From NCBI GenBank assembly GCA_031285105.1, contig JAITWV010000117.1:1-7132 (forward strand): a stretch of DNA of 7,132 bases, read 5' to 3'. Every line of letters starts with the position of its first letter. Within the stretch, counting starts at the first letter, position 1. The DNA comes from Streptococcaceae bacterium. Lineage in GTDB: Bacteria > Bacillota > Bacilli > Lactobacillales > Streptococcaceae. The notes below the pieces were generated by a model. The model did not search any database and was not told where the DNA came from. It saw only the letters and a program-made list of their open reading frames with translations. Below are positions 6,080 through 7,132 of the stretch, in pieces. A program made the translations under genes and the position numbers.

Positions 6080-6826
6080 ATGTCACTTACCCCAAATTAC
6101 CTAAAAAATCGATTATGTTTAAATGTTTTAGCAGGCTCCGTGGAAAATGCGAAAGAAGTCTATGAAGCAGCCAAAGGACACGTGGTAGTTGGTGTGTTAT
6201 CAAAGAATTATGACACCGATGAACGTGCGATTGAAGATATGAAACGCTACATTGAAGTAACTAACAATGCTTTATCTGTCGGTTTAGGTGCAGGAGATCC
6301 GAATCAGTCGACAATGGTTTCACGTATTTCTTCCATTTTACAACCACAACATATCAATCAAGTGTTTACTGGTGTAGGGACAACTCGTGCATTATTAGGG
6401 CAAAACGAAACAATCATTAACGGCCTATGTTCCCCAACAGGAAAAGTCGGTTATGTGAACATTGCAACGGGGCCTTTAAGTTCACAAGCAAAAGAAGAAG
6501 CTATCGTACCAATTGATACAGCCATTAAAATGTTACAAGATATGGGCGGAAGTTCAGTAAAATACTTCAATATGAAAGGTTTAGAGCATATTGAAGAATA
6601 TAAAGCAGTAGCACTTGCTTGTGCAAAAAATGATTTTTATCTTGAACCAACAGGTGGCATCGACTTAGAAAACTTTGAAGAAATCGTACAAATTGCTGTA
6701 GATGCAGGTGTAAAAAAGGTCATTCCTCACGTGTATAGCTCAATTATTGATAAACAAACAGGTAATACTCGTGTGAGTGACGTGAAAATTTTGCTTGATT
6801 TAATGGAAAAAATATTTGGTGAATAA
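6080..6826 (+). CDS. dgaF: DgaF-type KDPG (2-dehydro-3-deoxyphosphogluconate) aldolase
   Basis: Class I aldolase of 248 residues that splits 2-keto-3-deoxy-6-phosphogluconate into pyruvate and glyceraldehyde-3-phosphate. It belongs to the family known from E. faecalis EF_0839 and Salmonella DgaF, distinct from the shorter Eda. Visible features: Lys161 in SSVKYFNMKG at the place of the Schiff-base lysine (KFFPA in Eda), EPTGGIDLENF (residues 189-199) matching the PTGG phosphate-binding turn, and GVGTTRALL (98-106). The start at 6080 directly follows the stop codon of the ammonia-lyase gene; GGAGG at 6067-6071, eight bases before the ATG, lies inside that gene's 3' end. The gene stops one base before the kinase start. 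It joins amino-sugar acid breakdown to glycolysis as the lower part of an Entner-Doudoroff-like route. Confidence 0.88.
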   Translation: MSLTPNYLKNRLCLNVLAGSVENAKEVYEAAKGHVVVGVLSKNYDTDERAIEDMKRYIEVTNNALSVGLGAGDPNQSTMVSRISSILQPQHINQVFTGVGTTRALLGQNETIINGLCSPTGKVGYVNIATGPLSSQAKEEAIVPIDTAIKMLQDMGGSSVKYFNMKGLEHIEEYKAVALACAKNDFYLEPTGGIDLENFEEIVQIAVDAGVKKVIPHVYSSIIDKQTGNTRVSDVKILLDLMEKIFGE

Positions 6827-6827
6827 G

Positions 6828-7132
6828 ATGAGAATAGGTGCATTTGGAGAAGTCATGTTGCGTTTGTCCCCGCCAGAAAATTTGTTATTGGAACAAACAG
6901 ATACCTTACGCATGATGTTTACCGGAACAGGTGTGAATATTTTAGCGAATTTAGCAGCATTTGGTAAAGAAGTTTCCATGTTAAGTTCTGTACCAGACAA
7001 TCGATTAGGTAAAACAGCCATTGCTCACTTACGGAAATTAGGAGTAACGACACAATTTGTCCAAGCATTCGGCAATCATATAGGTAGCTACTTTGCAGAA
7101 ATGGGCTTTGGTGCGAGACCGACAATGGTAAC
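6828..7132 (+). CDS. PfkB/ribokinase-family sugar kinase, probable KDG kinase (3' truncated by window end)
   Basis: Only the first 101 residues are present; the frame is open to the last base. The N-terminus MRIGAFGEVMLRLSPP is the characteristic first strand of the PfkB family, with a Glu where sugar-acid kinases such as KdgK often have it. The next block, MFTGTGVNILANLAAFG (residues 30-46), fills the place of the usual GGxxxNVA segment, with Asn37 kept, and SMLSSVPDNRLGKTAIAHLRKLGV continues the normal pattern. The start at 6828 follows the aldolase stop after a single base, with only a weak GGTGA (6818-6822) ahead, so translation is probably coupled. Context with a KDPG aldolase makes 2-keto-3-deoxygluconate the likely substrate, phosphorylated at C6 by ATP. 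The ATP-binding C-terminal domain lies outside the window, so specificity and completeness cannot be judged. Confidence 0.85.
   Translation, partial: MRIGAFGEVMLRLSPPENLLLEQTDTLRMMFTGTGVNILANLAAFGKEVSMLSSVPDNRLGKTAIAHLRKLGVTTQFVQAFGNHIGSYFAEMGFGARPTMV

Noticed and set aside
6800..7125. Two overlapping minus-strand open frames at the right end
   Set aside because: Both are antisense to the aldolase end and the kinase start, whose products are clearly recognisable.
1..7132. CRISPR array, tRNA or rRNA gene, insertion-sequence transposase
   Set aside because: No regularly spaced direct repeats, no tRNA-like cloverleaf with a TTCRA arm, no rRNA-like sequence and no transposase-like protein were seen on either strand.

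Overview
The window looks like AT-rich chromosomal DNA from a low-GC Gram-positive bacterium of the order Lactobacillales, most likely Enterococcus or a close relative such as Vagococcus. The reasons are strong AGGAGG-type ribosome binding sites, AT-biased codons, cre-like boxes, and close resemblance from memory of the amidohydrolase to the Enterococcus faecalis EF_0837-type protein (clearly homologous, not identical). All six genes read on the plus strand and form one carbohydrate-catabolic locus.

Layout. Positions 1-627 carry no convincing gene. They hold a large GC-rich imperfect palindrome (91-316) that can fold into a long stem with two side hairpins, then an AT-rich control region with a candidate promoter (496-524), two cre-like/LacI-type boxes (524-538 and 583-597) and a perfect 16-bp palindrome (554-569). 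The first module is a lactose/cellobiose-family PTS EIIC permease (628-2028), an intercistronic hairpin, an 84-residue membrane protein of unknown function (2089-2343) and a GH1 6-phospho-beta-glycosidase (2362-3726). It ends in a clear Rho-independent terminator (3785-3824). The second module is tightly packed: a cog3964 amidohydrolase (3883-5010), a DgaE-type PLP ammonia-lyase (4979-6079), a DgaF-type KDPG aldolase (6080-6826) and a PfkB sugar kinase cut by the window end (6828-7132).

How the genes may work together (inference). The PTS would import and 6-phosphorylate a beta-disaccharide, and GH1 would release a hexose-6-phosphate plus an unphosphorylated aglycone. If that aglycone is an N-acylated 2-amino-2-deoxy aldonic acid such as N-acetylglucosaminate, the amidohydrolase could remove the acyl group, DgaE would convert glucosaminate to 2-keto-3-deoxygluconate (KDG), the kinase would make KDPG, and DgaF would split it to pyruvate and glyceraldehyde-3-phosphate. 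This explains why a kinase is present although uptake is by a PTS. An oxidised chitobiose (chitobionate) or a similar aldonic-acid disaccharide is an attractive candidate substrate, but the sequence alone does not prove it. No EIIA or EIIB gene is in view.

Most interesting points: the combination of a disaccharide PTS with a deacylase/ammonia-lyase/kinase/aldolase cassette; the small unknown membrane protein between EIIC and the hydrolase; the amidohydrolase start codon, whose only good Shine-Dalgarno lies across a 9-bp hairpin; and the three-way palindromic element upstream of the operon.
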